Shown here piece by piece: positions 34,475 through 46,000 of a stretch of DNA of 64,000 bases (the first letter of the stretch is position 1; every line of letters begins with the position of its first letter). Position numbers and translations under genes: made by a program. Source of the stretch: Drosophila miranda (lineage: Eukaryota > Arthropoda > Insecta > Diptera > Drosophilidae); assembly GCF_003369915.1 (NCBI RefSeq), contig NC_046677.1, forward strand, positions 24,260,913-24,324,912. The letters are read 5' to 3'. The notes beneath the pieces are model-generated. The model searched no databases. It saw only the letters and a list, made by a program, of their open reading frames with translations, and was not told the DNA's origin.

Positions 34475-35431
34475 GGACCACGAGTTAACAAAACTATTCG
34501 TCAGCTGCTGCGTCCAATTGGGTTTAATGTCCTTCAGTATGGGCGTGCTTGGGGGACTGGCCGTACTGTAGGAGAGCGGCGCTGGTGGCATGCCAGTGGC
34601 CATTTTTGGCTCGGAAACAGAGTACTCCTCCTCGGAGTCGCTGTGATTGCTGCTGGCACTGCTGATCCCCTTCATGGGCATGGCCGATCCATTGCTGGCC
34701 GTGCTGCTGCCAGAGCTGGAAGAGGCCGGCGCCGATGGTCCGCTGTTTGAAGTTCCCACACTGCTAGATCCGCCATTGAATGTGTGTGCCGAGGATGATC
34801 CTGAGCCTGGTGCTCCTCCTCCGTTCTGGTTCTGGTAAGGGGCCTGGGGCGGACTGCTGGCCTGCGAATCAACCGACGGCGGGGGACTGAGCGTCACCGA
34901 ATTGGGCGCCATAAAATGATGCGCCGCCAGGTGGTGGGCCGTATTGTGGAAGGGATTATTGCTCTCGGGCGGGGCATTCAATGGCGGCCATGTCATTGTC
35001 GGCGGATGGCTTTGCGGCGACAGTGGGTATCGGCTGGTGGGCGTCACCGGGCTGTTGGGCAAATGCCACTGCATCATGTGCGATTCGATGATGAGCATCT
35101 GCAGCACATTGTGCAGGACATCCCCGGCCCCGGGGCACCTGTGTCCGAAATCGGCACGCGTCAGCAGACACAGCGCCTTGCCGTTCATTTGGAAGAGATC
35201 AAAGTCGAGCTTCGGTAGATCAAACTCGCGCACGCAGAAGCGCAGGAAGACCAGCACATCCTCGCGACTCCACAGTCGCGGATCCGAGGGTAACGATGGG
35301 GGTAACTGGGTTTTCAGCTCCGCCAGCTGGCTGGACGGTGCCGGTGGGCAGCGCCACAGCACATCGCTCCAGATGCCGGGATTGAGCGAATTCAATGATA
35401 ACTGTACTGGGAGCATTTTCATTTTGGACAT
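33058..35431 (-). CDS. aop: Anterior open / Yan, ETS-family transcriptional repressor
   Basis: Coding exons 35431-34276, 34207-33385 and 33319-33058 give 746 aa (732 in D. melanogaster as I recall), starting MSKMKMLPVQLSLNSL. A SAM/Pointed oligomerisation domain occupies about residues 40-125 (WSREDVLVFLRFCVREFDLP). The ETS DNA-binding domain begins at about residue 386 (NGRLLWDFLQQLLND, then GIQKNHLSMNYDKMSRALRY). Yan represses receptor-tyrosine-kinase targets and is inactivated by MAPK; several SP/TP sites are visible, including SPVTPTSRYPLSP. Two Gln runs (codons near 34440-34475 and 33750-33800) and Ser/Gly- and Ala-rich spacers are longer or different from melanogaster. The first coding exon has an upstream acceptor at 35520, so a 5' non-coding exon exists further right. 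Confidence 0.97.
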
Positions 35432-35519
35432 GCAGCCACTTTTAAAATAAATTAATCCTGCACGCGGGACGCTGGACTAGTGGCAGCCACTAGATATATC
35501 CGTGTTTGGGATCTGTGAT
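35432..35519 (-). other. aop: aop 5' UTR portion of the first coding exon
   Basis: On the minus strand a pyrimidine-rich acceptor, tttccctttgttattgcag, ends at 35520, 88 nt upstream of the aop start codon. The intron entering here has no strong coding or promoter candidate for many kilobases, so it is likely very long. Confidence 0.7.
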
Positions 35520-36789
35520 CTGCAATAACAAAGGGAAATCACACAAAATTAGTTGGTGTATTTTCTATATATCTTATATGTACATATATATTTTAACGGT
35601 CAAAGTGCAGAGGATGTACACACTTCCGCTAGCAAAAATTCCAAAGAAGAGGAACACTAGGAACCAGAGAGCATCGGCGTGTGTTCTCTTTCCAGACACA
35701 ACAACAACACACACATACCGCGATCCAATTCGAGGAGAGATGAGACTGAGACTGAGACTGAGACTGTGACTGAGACTGAGAGAGAGCGAGAGAGTCAGAC
35801 AGCCGCTGCCGACATTCGCATTCCAACAAAATCAAATTTCTTCATAATCGTCGCCACCGCGCAGAGTATCCAATGGATGGTTTGGTGGAAATAAACAAAT
35901 AATATACAAATATCTCCAACGATGCGGACGCGAACGCGATCGCGGACGCTACTATCCAACAACTACAACAAATATTTATATGGCAGGCAAGCGCATCCGA
36001 ACAAACTGACGGACCGGACCTCAATATCGGAGAGGCAAAAAGATAGTGTGACTCACTGGAAGAGACATAGACAGAGACGCAAGGCAGAAGCAGAAGCAGA
36101 AGAAGGCAGAGGCAGAGACAGAGGCTGTGCTGAGTTGCTCTCTTCTTAGCGCTCTCTCTCTCGCCTGCTCTCGATCCCATCTTCTGCGGCACACCCCCGC
36201 AGCGACGGACGTTGTCTGCTGTGGGGCAAAGAGGAAGATCTTCGGAAGAAAAACAAAAAAAAAATGGTTCGGCATAACAGAACACAAGAATGCGCTACAG
36301 TCGAAGGAGTGGAATGTTTCATTAGATTCCAATTCTTCTTAAATGCTGGCGTGTTGGGGAGGGGGCAGCACAGACCGTTGTTAATCGGTACAAATTAAGA
36401 ACATAGTGCATTCGGTAGTCGCCTAGTCAGACTCGTTTAACTTTTTAATTGTAAATTTCTCAATATGGTAATTTCCATAAAAATGTGTGATCTCTGATGG
36501 TATGCATGTGTTTGTGCGCATGGGCGTCCCGCCCCACAGTCATATTCCGGATGTGTACACACAAACAAATACGAGGAGATGTGTGTGTGTATCTTTGGCG
36601 GTGATCATTTTTCTTTTTTTTTTTTGTGCTGTAAAGATTTCAACATAAACGAATGTATTGATGGCACAAGTGCGCTGCAGGGGAGGGGGGTAGGGGGAGG
36701 CGAGAGCGAGGGATCGTGGAATAAACGAACGAACGTCTCTCGAAAACTTGAAAGCCGTGCCCATTGCCCACTCTCGGGCCATATCTTGC

Positions 36790-36817
36790 TGCAGCAGCAG
36801 CAGCAGCAGCAGCAGCA
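36790..36817. repeat. CAG trinucleotide microsatellite
   Basis: Nine consecutive CAG-type triplets in non-coding DNA. Confidence 0.9.
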
Positions 36818-37445
36818 AACGGAAGTGCACATTCCACACAACAAAAACCCGTTTTCAAAGGCAGCAGCAGCAACCATGTTGGAGAAAGACGCTGGGCGAC
36901 GATACGATGGATGGGGAAACTAATAAATCCGCCAGTGGGTAAAGAGAGCAGCAAGCCATGAGTAAATGCAGAAGAAGAAGCAAAGGAGGAGCATCTTGTT
37001 CAGGCACCCTGTTTATTCCCAGACAAAGTGCCTGTGCACTCATACACACACATGTGCTGATGCTGATGCTGCTGCTGCTGCTGCTGGCATGTTAAAATTT
37101 ATCTCACATCTCTGCTGACGTCTCTGCTCTGCTTCTGCTTCTGCTTCTGCTCTGCTCACACACAAGAAACTTCCTCATTCTCCGGGAAGCGCTTTCAACA
37201 AGTGAGAAGAGAGCAGCGCCAGAAAGGGATGGGATGGCGGCAGGCAGGCAGGCAAGTGGCTTTTTTGGGGAAGAGTGTATGGGGGGGAGGGATCGACTGA
37301 CTATGCAATGATGATGTTCCCTGATGATCATGATCATCTTGAATATTTTATTATGCATGTACATGCATGTCTCTTAGAGGGGGTCGGATCCGATCTATTT
37401 GTTTTCGAAGAGAGAGAAGGAGATGCCCCGCTGCTGATTGTGCTC

Positions 37446-37474
<29 letters not shown>
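37446..37474. repeat. CA dinucleotide microsatellite
   Basis: About fourteen uninterrupted CA units. Confidence 0.95.
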
Positions 37475-37476
<2 letters not shown>

Positions 37477-37904
37477 GCCCACATATGTATGGTTGGAGAT
37501 GGGGGAGATACAAGTATGTATGATATATATGTATGTACACGATCCTACGTGTTATTTTGGTTGCCACAAAACACAGAAAACCCAACCATAACACATGGTA
37601 GAATTTTCACTAAAATAAAAATCATATATTCCTCTAGTGGCAGGCAGCACACATGTTTCGGGGAACAACAAATAAACATTCGGACCAGAGTTGGAGTCGG
37701 TGGCACGTAGTAAAATGACAAATGAATGCTCATCAACAGGCCAGAAGCAGGCGGGGCAGCAGAGGAAGAGGGCAACGGGCAAAACAAGGCAGAGGAGAGA
37801 CAGCAGCAGCGAAGACAGACAGAGGAACAGGCTAAAGCTAAAGCTAAAGCAGAGGCCGAAAGACAAGAAAGGAACGGAGTACTAGCTTTGTGTGCGAACA
37901 GCTT

Positions 37905-38095
37905 TGATACCCTTGCAAATGGGTTTTTCGTTTAGAACTTATGAGATATGGTACTACGGTTTGGATCAATCATTGGTCCATATGAAAGGGGAGATTTCCA
38001 GACCGTTCGGTTATATGGTTCCTATGTACAAGTTCTTCCTTTTCAAATGATTCGCAACATCATCATACCCTCGCACGCAAAGGGTATGGCAACAC
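37905..38095. repeat. Degraded helentron/DINE-like fragment
   Basis: It starts with gatacccttgcaaatggg and ends with ataccctcgcacgcaaaggg and tatgg. Between them are phrases such as gagatttccagaccgttcgg and ttatatggttcctatgt that I associate with Drosophila dispersed repeats. No coding capacity. Confidence 0.4.
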
Positions 38096-39873
38096 GCAAT
38101 AAGAGAGTATAAAGAATATTTCTAAATCTCAGCAGCAGGAAAGGAGGCGCGGCATGAAAGAAGAAATTGGAAGAGTGGAAGAGCAGTAGCATAGCAGCAC
38201 CCCACCCCCCCGCACCGCACCGTACCACACCTCTACACAACGTAAAAACGACTCTCAGGCACACAGGTAGTTCGAAAGGTATGCGGACGATGTCGAACCG
38301 GTTTCAACGGAAATTACAAACGAAAATTATAAAACGATCAGTTTAGAAAAAGACAAAAAAAAGAGGCCAGTAGAGGGGCAGAGAGCGAGAGAATAAATGC
38401 CAGCAAGGGGGCTGATGAACGGCTGGAGTGGGAGGTGAAAAGCAGATGAGAGGCAGGAAAAGGAGTGGGGGCAGGAGCCGAGGAGCAGCCAAGAAAGGTG
38501 AAAAACTACATCACTGCACACAAATGGGTTAAAGAACGCCGTCTTCTGCTCTCTTCGCCTCTCCCCTCTCTTATTTATTTGCAATATTTCCGCTTTTTGT
38601 TAGGAAGAAAGAGAGAGCGCGGGAGCAGCATCGCATCATCGCAATGTGAGCGGGGCGTGTGGGTGACAAGTTGATGATGTTGGCCGTGGGATCGGAAATC
38701 CACAAAGAGAAAATGGGACACGACCGATTGAGAGAGAGAGAGAGAGATGGAGATGGAGATGGTCGCCGTGGATAAGGAAGTCGTAGAAGAAAAAGTCAGC
38801 CAGCAGCAGGCCAAGAGAGAGGGTGAGAAGGATTAAGCGAAAAGCAATACTAAAATGATGAAGAAATCAGATAAGCTGTAGGAAAAAGAATCGTATGTTT
38901 TATCTGTGCCTCTCCCCTTAAGATGACACTTGATCATCCACTCCTAGACCCAGCTGGAATTCCAGTTCCAGCGGCGGCGACCTGGAATGATTCACTAAAT
39001 GTGTGTGAGTGTGTGAGAGAGCTACAGGGTCGGGGCCCGGGGCCCGCGGGAGTTAATGAGTAATTTCCGCAGGCGCATCCTTCTTTGGGACCCCCCTCTG
39101 ACGATGCCACTGCTGCACTCTCTGACGGTGCATCAAGTGCTGCGCAGTAAGAATGATGAGAAAAGGAGAAAAATCTGATAGCAAACAAACACACACAGAG
39201 AGAGAGAGAGATAGAGAGAGAGGGAGAAGAGAGACAGAAGCGACAGCCGCCATGGCGCATTAAGATTAACGGCTCAGCAGTCGATCGGAGTAAGGTGCCA
39301 GAGGGAGACGGCTGCAACCAAGATGCTGATGGATGCTATCTGCTCTCCCTCACTCTGTCAGGTAGAGAAGGAAGAGAATGAGGAAATGCGTCCCATCCCA
39401 TCCTCTTTACCTTATTCTGTCTACGGGCATATGCACTTTACATCTTGTAGGACTTCTTGGAATCCCGGACCGAAAAAAAAAACTACCAAAGAATGGAGAT
39501 ATGGCAATGGCAGGGAAGGAAGGAATGACAAGGCATGTGGTGTGCTGTGGTGTGGCGTGGTGTGGCATGGATGGTGCGCGGTGTCTCCTCTCTGTCGTTG
39601 ACATTTGATCTCTTTTATGAGGTCTTTCCTTGGGATTTGAGGCTCAAGTGCCTGTGTGCTGTGTTCGGTGTGCCCTCTGATATTGCAGAATCGTTTTCCT
39701 TTTCTTTTTGTTTGTTTCTCTTTCTTTTTTTTTCCATTCTTCTTTTTTTGTTTTGCCCTAAATCAACCCTTATTGAAAAGGCGAGGGATTTGACCCTACT
39801 ATACCACAAAAATGTTGCATGTAATTCAATGAGTTTGCTCAGGGTTCGAATTCGATTATTGTTCGATATGGTA

Positions 39874-40068
39874 CAGTGAAATCTCGCCATCGATTGCTCA
39901 CTTAAAGGCAAATATTCATGGTTTCCATTGTTTGAGAAATCAAACGCAAATATGGTCCAAAGGAATCTCCCTTCCGGGGAGCGTGTCACAGGTGTAAAGA
40001 TTGAGGGAATCTCTATGGATATCTGAATGGTGTATTGAAGGAATATCCACCCTAGAGAGCCTTCACTG
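39874..40068. mobile_element. MITE with CAGTGAA terminal inverted repeats and TA duplication
   Basis: The left end is TA|CAGTGAAATCTCGCC and the right end, on the minus strand, is TA|CAGTGAAGGCTCTC. The 195-bp body has no open frame. A TA target duplication and a CAGTG terminus suggest a non-autonomous Tc1/mariner-type element. Confidence 0.65.
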
Positions 40069-42054
40069 TATTGCTAGTTTTTTTTTTGCACGTGTATGCC
40101 AGCTGTTTTTTAGATCGATCACCTTCTTCCCATGCCATACAATACATACATATCAAATACTCAATTAATAAGCATAAAAAAACCGATATATTCAAAAATC
40201 CGAAATCCAAAATAGTCGTGTCAACGACCTGCTTTGTTTTTATAACTGCTCTCTTACACAGACACACCACCACACTCTCAGGCTCGTCGAGCGTCTCGTT
40301 TATTTAAGAGAAACAACAACAAGAGCAGCAGCAGCAGCAGCAGCAGCTTATAGAGGGTCTCCCCCACCCCCCTCGATCATGCTCACACATGATTTACCTT
40401 TACCTCCGGATACACCTCTCTGGTAACTGCTCTCCGCCCCCCTGCACCACTTTACTACACCCCCCTCTATGCCTACCCACCAGGTGCTCTCTCTCTTCTT
40501 CCCCCCACCACCCTCTCAAATAGACGCTGCGCTGAGCGTGCATAACAAGCGCGTGAGCGTATCGTGTTTGCTATTTGTATTGGCATTCGGATTGGTATTC
40601 ACGTCACACACACACACACACACGAACGTACACACACACAAGCAACAACAACTACAAAAACGACGCCAATTCCGGGTTCTTCTTCGCGCGATCGGCGACA
40701 ACAACAAGAAAACAAGCAAAACGAAAGACTAACTTCGATAGGGAGTCGAAGCTTTTGATACTCTTTCTACACCAGCTACTTGATGTGCATATATGGTATA
40801 GTCCTTCGATTTTGATCAACTTCAGGTAATATATATAGCATTACATTATATTCAAACTCTTGAGACATTTCCTTTGATTATGTTTTATTTTATGCATGAT
40901 AATGATCTAACTCCCTATAAGCCCTGCCCCAAATACTCTTACCCTACCCATATACTAAAAACAAGAAGCAAAAGTAGATAAAGAGGTACGAAAAAAACAA
41001 AAACCAAATGTCTGCGGTTCAGTTTTCTGTCTAGCTCGTCATTTTATGCCCCCGCTTAGAGACAGAGCCGCAGACCTTAAGCTTTAAGCCAGCCGCCAGC
41101 CCCCCTCCCCTTCAAGCGCCGTGGGCAATTTTCTTTTGTTTCTCCTCACTTTTTGGGGGTTTTTTTTTTGAAGCCCTCAAACAATAACAACAATGAAAGC
41201 TCAAAGCTCAAGCCCAAGCATATCAATCATCGTTACGCACTTGGTAGACGGGGGGGAGGGGATCAGCCGAAGCTCAGTCGGACCTGAAGCTGCGATCATC
41301 AGAGGGATGGATGGAGGAGGCCTGTGCGGTGGCTGTAGAAGAAGAAGCAAAAGCAAAAGAAAAGGCAGAGTCGAAAGGGGAGTCGAAACTGAAGATACCC
41401 TGGAATGCCATGCATTTGGGAGGTGTTTTGTATCTATAAAAGAAGAAAAAAACAGTCGTAACGTTTTCCTTGAGGCACATGCGTCTTTGAGTATCGGGTA
41501 TAAAATCTTTGCACCAATTCCTTCCAACCAAAAGAAAGGAGACCCAGAGGGCCTCATAAGATACCTCTTTTTATTCTCCTTCTTTCTCTAGTATTTCTAG
41601 TCTGTTATTAATTTAGTTTTCTCTTCGCATTTGATCAGGCGACAAGATCTCCCACCTCTTCTTTCACCTTGAAGATCTTTCAAGTTCTTTTGTTTTGAAG
41701 TTCCAAGAGAGAAAGAGCGAGAGAGAGTCAGAGGCAAAGAAAGATCTTTCTTTCCATTCCTCGAAAAGAACCCATTTCTTGTACGGCTGTAGGCGTTACG
41801 TGACGTGTTTTTGGTTCTAATGTATCTCGAAACTTTGGCTTTAACCCGAAAGTATTTCTGTTTCTGCTGACTCATTGTTCCATCTTTACATAAATCGTAT
41901 GCTGTGTATGCTTTGCACATATCGGAAAAGAGACAGAGATAGGGAACAACAAAAAAACTTAATGATATCAAACGTTCGATAACCTTTTCGTATTTTTTAA
42001 TATGCAAACACGAAAGACTCTGTTCCGTTGTTGTTGTTGTAGTTGAATAGAAAA

Positions 42055-43019
42055 AAGTGGAGGCGCCAGCGATTCCACCAACATCACCTTGCATGCGAAA
42101 ACCATCGGCATCAGCACTCTGGGCTGGGAGCAGGGCTCCAACCTGAGCGAGTCCATGCGGGACATTGCCTGGGCCAAGGGAGAAATAATGAAGCCGGCGG
42201 CCACCATCTTCACAAATGTGAGCCAGCCGGAGTGCTGTGAGGTCCTGGCTCAGAAGGCCAAGCAGATGGGCGCCAAGCTCCACCGTGTCCCGACATTCAA
42301 TGCGCTGACCGAGGCAAATCCCAGCCACAAGCGTTTTCTCACCAAGGCCAACCAATCCGTAAAGTTGAATGCCTCATTGGCCACCCAGCTGGCCTACGAC
42401 TACCTCAGACGCCACAAGCCCGAGTTTGTGGTGGGCCTGAATCTGGACCTGGATCCCAAGTGCACCCAACTGACCCAGGCAGCAATGCGCGGCCTTGAGA
42501 CCTTTGAGTCGGTGGGACACTTCGATATCGTCAAGCACGACATGTACAACGTCTATTTGGACACTGCCGACTCTGTGGAATCGATGATGGTTCTACACAC
42601 TCACCCGCTCTCATCGCGCCACAAAGATCCTGCTTTACAACAAGACCAGCGATTCCAATGCCAAAGACCTGCTCACAATCCTTCGCTTCAATGTGAACTT
42701 CGACGGGGCACACTTTGTGCCCTGCCCCAACTTCTCAGAGGGCGAAATTTTGCCAGACGAGGAGTGGCATGTCATGGAGGAACTGCAGCGAGCCAAGCGC
42801 AATGCCAGAACCTGGCGAGGCCTGTGCGAGGAGACCGGCAAAAAGGACACTTCGCAAACGTCCGCCTCCGTCAACGCCTTCTTTGAATACGTTCAAGCCA
42901 AATACCGGGACCAAAAATTCGGCATGAAAAGTGAAGTAGATGTGTTGGTGACGGGATCCCGACCCCTGGTGGCTGCCTCCATAACGATGCTCAACAAAAT
43001 GCGGGGCTTATCCGGTTAG
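42055..43019 (+). pseudogene. Folylpolyglutamate synthase fragment (truncated, frameshifted)
   Basis: Similarity to FPGS starts abruptly at about 42055-42070 (GGASDSTNI, the end of the conserved GG-x-x-DSTN region) and runs to a TAG at 43017-43019. Blocks include KTIGISTLGWEQGS, IAWAKGEIMKPAATIFTNV, QPECCEVLAQKAKQMGAKL and, after a frame change at about 42622-42625, KILLYNKTSDSNAKDLLTIL and DVLVTGSRPLVAASI. The N-terminal half with the ATP-binding P-loop is missing. The DGAH motif reads DTAD, so a binding site is lost. No introns are visible over about 950 bp, consistent with a processed copy of the X-linked Fpgs gene. It lies in the presumed aop 5' intron in opposite orientation. Confidence 0.8.
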
Positions 43020-46000
43020 TCAGCAGCGCAGTTCACCGAAAAAATGTTTTCTATATTTTTAATTCTCCCTTATATTAAACACAGTACATATATGTATTTA
43101 CATATGTATAATCAAAACAAAAGACTGCTTTGGTTTTTATTTTTTCGGATCATCATCGTAGTAGTAGATTTCTCTATCATAAAGGAGGGGCTCTCTCAAA
43201 GAACAATAACAATAAAGACAAAAAAAAAGCACAGCATCATCATTATGATCATTATCGGTAGCATTATGATTGGAATCATTATCATCGGATTGGGATAGGA
43301 GCTACTATACCTAGAAATGGGAGAGACAGAACCCGAAAACGAACAGAGATCTCTTCCAACCAGATATTCCATTTCCATACGATGGATGGATGAGTTCATC
43401 AAACGCTAGACAAGAGTTCAAAATCATTTCTACTCCTCTCCTCCTCCTCCGAAGAAGAACCAGGGGCATGCGTGAGGCATGGGGCATGTGGCATACGGAA
43501 TTGTTGAACGTAGACCTAGACCGCATCAACCGCATCATTTGTGCCCATTACATTCAATTAGTCGCAACTGCTGTTTTTTTCTTGTTTTTCCTCTTGTTTT
43601 TACGTTTTGTTTCAACTCTTTGCGATTTTCTCGCACTTGCAGCCCCATCTGTGGCAGCCACTCCACTGCGATGGTCCCTGCCACACCGCATAGAACCCCC
43701 CTCTGCCACATATGTATCTCCTAACTTAATAAGGCATCATCATCATGATGATTGGCACTGGCACTGGACTGCTGCCTGCAGCAAGAATTTAATGTTTTGC
43801 CTCTTAGTACAAGGAGAGTGGGGCATCCCTCTCTCTCTCCCTCTTGTCGGGGTCGGGGTCAGTGCGGGTTCAATTGGTTGACATGAGATGCTTCCGTGTT
43901 TGAAGACCACAAATAAGTGGACGGGGATGCCCAGGCAGTGGGTTAGATTGAGAGGAATGGAACAGAACAGAAGAAAGCATGCCACAAAGAGGGCACCAGT
44001 ACTGCCCCAAAGATGGGCGGTTGGGGAGGGAGGGAGCATGGAGCTTGGTTGAAACTAAAAGCAAATCAATAGTCCCACAAATTAGTTTTATTTGCGGAAG
44101 GAACCCCCTTCAGCAAAGTAGTGTCGTTTGAGAAAAGGGAAAGCTTTGAAAAGGGTTTGAAACAAAGATGTTTGTTTATTGGAAAAACCCCGGAAAGATC
44201 ACCTTCTGACAGAGAGCTAAAGATATTAGATACAAAGTATGTATCCTCATTGATGATCAACCCGAGATGCACGAGCGAAACATTCATAGAGTATGCTTTG
44301 GAATGGAAAACCACAACAAAATGCATGTCTTGTGCACGACGAGTCTAACCGATAAGGGTTTTGTTGCTAGGGTTTTTCGCTTTTCTGTTAACAATTTACA
44401 CAGGTCGTACTTCCGTGTTTGAAAAGAATATGGTCTTCCTCTCTATTGGTGTCCCACCTGTGGGAGTAGGCGTAGAGGTCCGAGGAGGTGGAACACCTTG
44501 TCCGTCAAGCCAACCGAATCCGCGATAAGAATCCACAGAGTTCGAGTTCCAGTTGTGTGGCTCTTCTGCCACACAACACCTGTGCGCCGTTTGGAGGCCT
44601 TTTTGGTGGCAGCCCCAAACCGAATACATGTGATATACGTACGATAGTAGGTATGTGTATCTGTAAACTAGGATTACTTGTTGTCTTTGGTGTCGCGAGC
44701 TGCCTCTTGCCTTTTGTGATAAAGAGACGACAGAGATATAGACAAGAGCCCAGAGCATATAGTCGTAAAAGATACAACATGTTCCGTTGGAACAGAGTCC
44801 CCACCACCAGCACCACTTCCACCCCATCATTCCGACACCGACCATAATGTTTATGTGTATTATGAAATGTTTACGATTTGCTTGAGGTTTTTCAGTAAGT
44901 TGACAACAAATATGTATACCGATAAGATAACGCCAATAGATACAGCACAAGGAACAAAAAATAAAAAAAAGAAGACAGCAATTTGTCTCTTTCTTGACTT
45001 CCCGTTCCATCAACGGATGAAGACTTGAGCTTTCAGTTGGTCTCTTTGAAGAAGTAGGAGTAAGACCACAGTTTCAATGGCAAGAGTTCATATAACTCGA
45101 AACGATTGTGTCCTTTCGCTTATGGGAGTGATGCGTTTCCTTACACCCAACGTATAACACCTCTGATGAAAAGGTGTGTCCTCTCGCTTATGGGAAAATG
45201 CACGAGCGATGGAAAGACTTCCTGCTTTTATGTGATCGAGGGGCACAGAACTTCCTGTGAACCAGAGCCAAACCCATCGATCGTTTAACCAAACCCAAAG
45301 TCAGGTCTCAAGCAAAAGAGAAAAAGAAGCAAACCCAACCAAGCGATCGCTTCGTTTCACTTCTGTGTTATGTTGTGTTCTGTTCTGTTCTGTACGTTGT
45401 ATCTGGTCGAGAGCATCTAAACCGGTAGTTAGTATTTGCACTAGTAATCAAGCATCATACAGAAAGACGGAAAGACAGACAGACAGACAGACACACCGCA
45501 TAGCTAACATCTAGGCATGCATGGAGATGGAGCCAATCCGATCCGCAAAGAACTTCCAACGATCGCGCGCTTCGCATCTTAATTACAGAGAGCCAGCCAC
45601 CAAGCAGCCACTAGCAAAAAACTAGTGAAACAAAGCCCCAGCCGGCCAGACCAGACCCGACCAGAGACTGAACAAAAACCTGAATTGTAAAAACGTTCTA
45701 AACGAACGAATCCAAGCTTGAACTGAACTCAAACGAACCGCGAACCGAACAGAAACTCGGAGGAACGACGAGACGTCCGTCTCGTGGAAAGACACTTAAT
45801 AAATGCGGAAGCGGATGTTCAGAGACGTTCGGAGAGACCGACCAGAGAACCAGAGACGATGACGCTTGTCTATAATCACAAATCAAGTTCCAACAGGGAA
45901 ATGCACAACGACAGAAAAAAAGGAAAGAGTACAGAATATCTTTTGTGAAAAGAGGGAATGGCAATGGTGGAAGCGAAGCGTAAGGTGTAAACATCATCCA

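Larger units (their letters stand above)
35520..42054 (-). other. Probable aop 5' intron, proximal part
   Basis: Non-coding DNA dominated by simple sequence: GAGACT repeats at 35741-35785, a CAG run at 36790-36817, CTTCTG repeats at 37131-37155, a CA run at 37446-37474, GA runs at 38728-38750 and 39199-39230, and CA runs at 40607-40640. A TA-flanked MITE lies at 39874-40068 and a degraded helentron-like piece at about 37905-38095. The open frames here are low-complexity and unconvincing as genes. Confidence 0.6.

Noticed and set aside
36579..41591. Several 80-130-codon frames on both strands in the aop upstream region
   Set aside because: They are translations of CAG, CA, GA and CT repeats with no protein similarity, and frames overlap on both strands.
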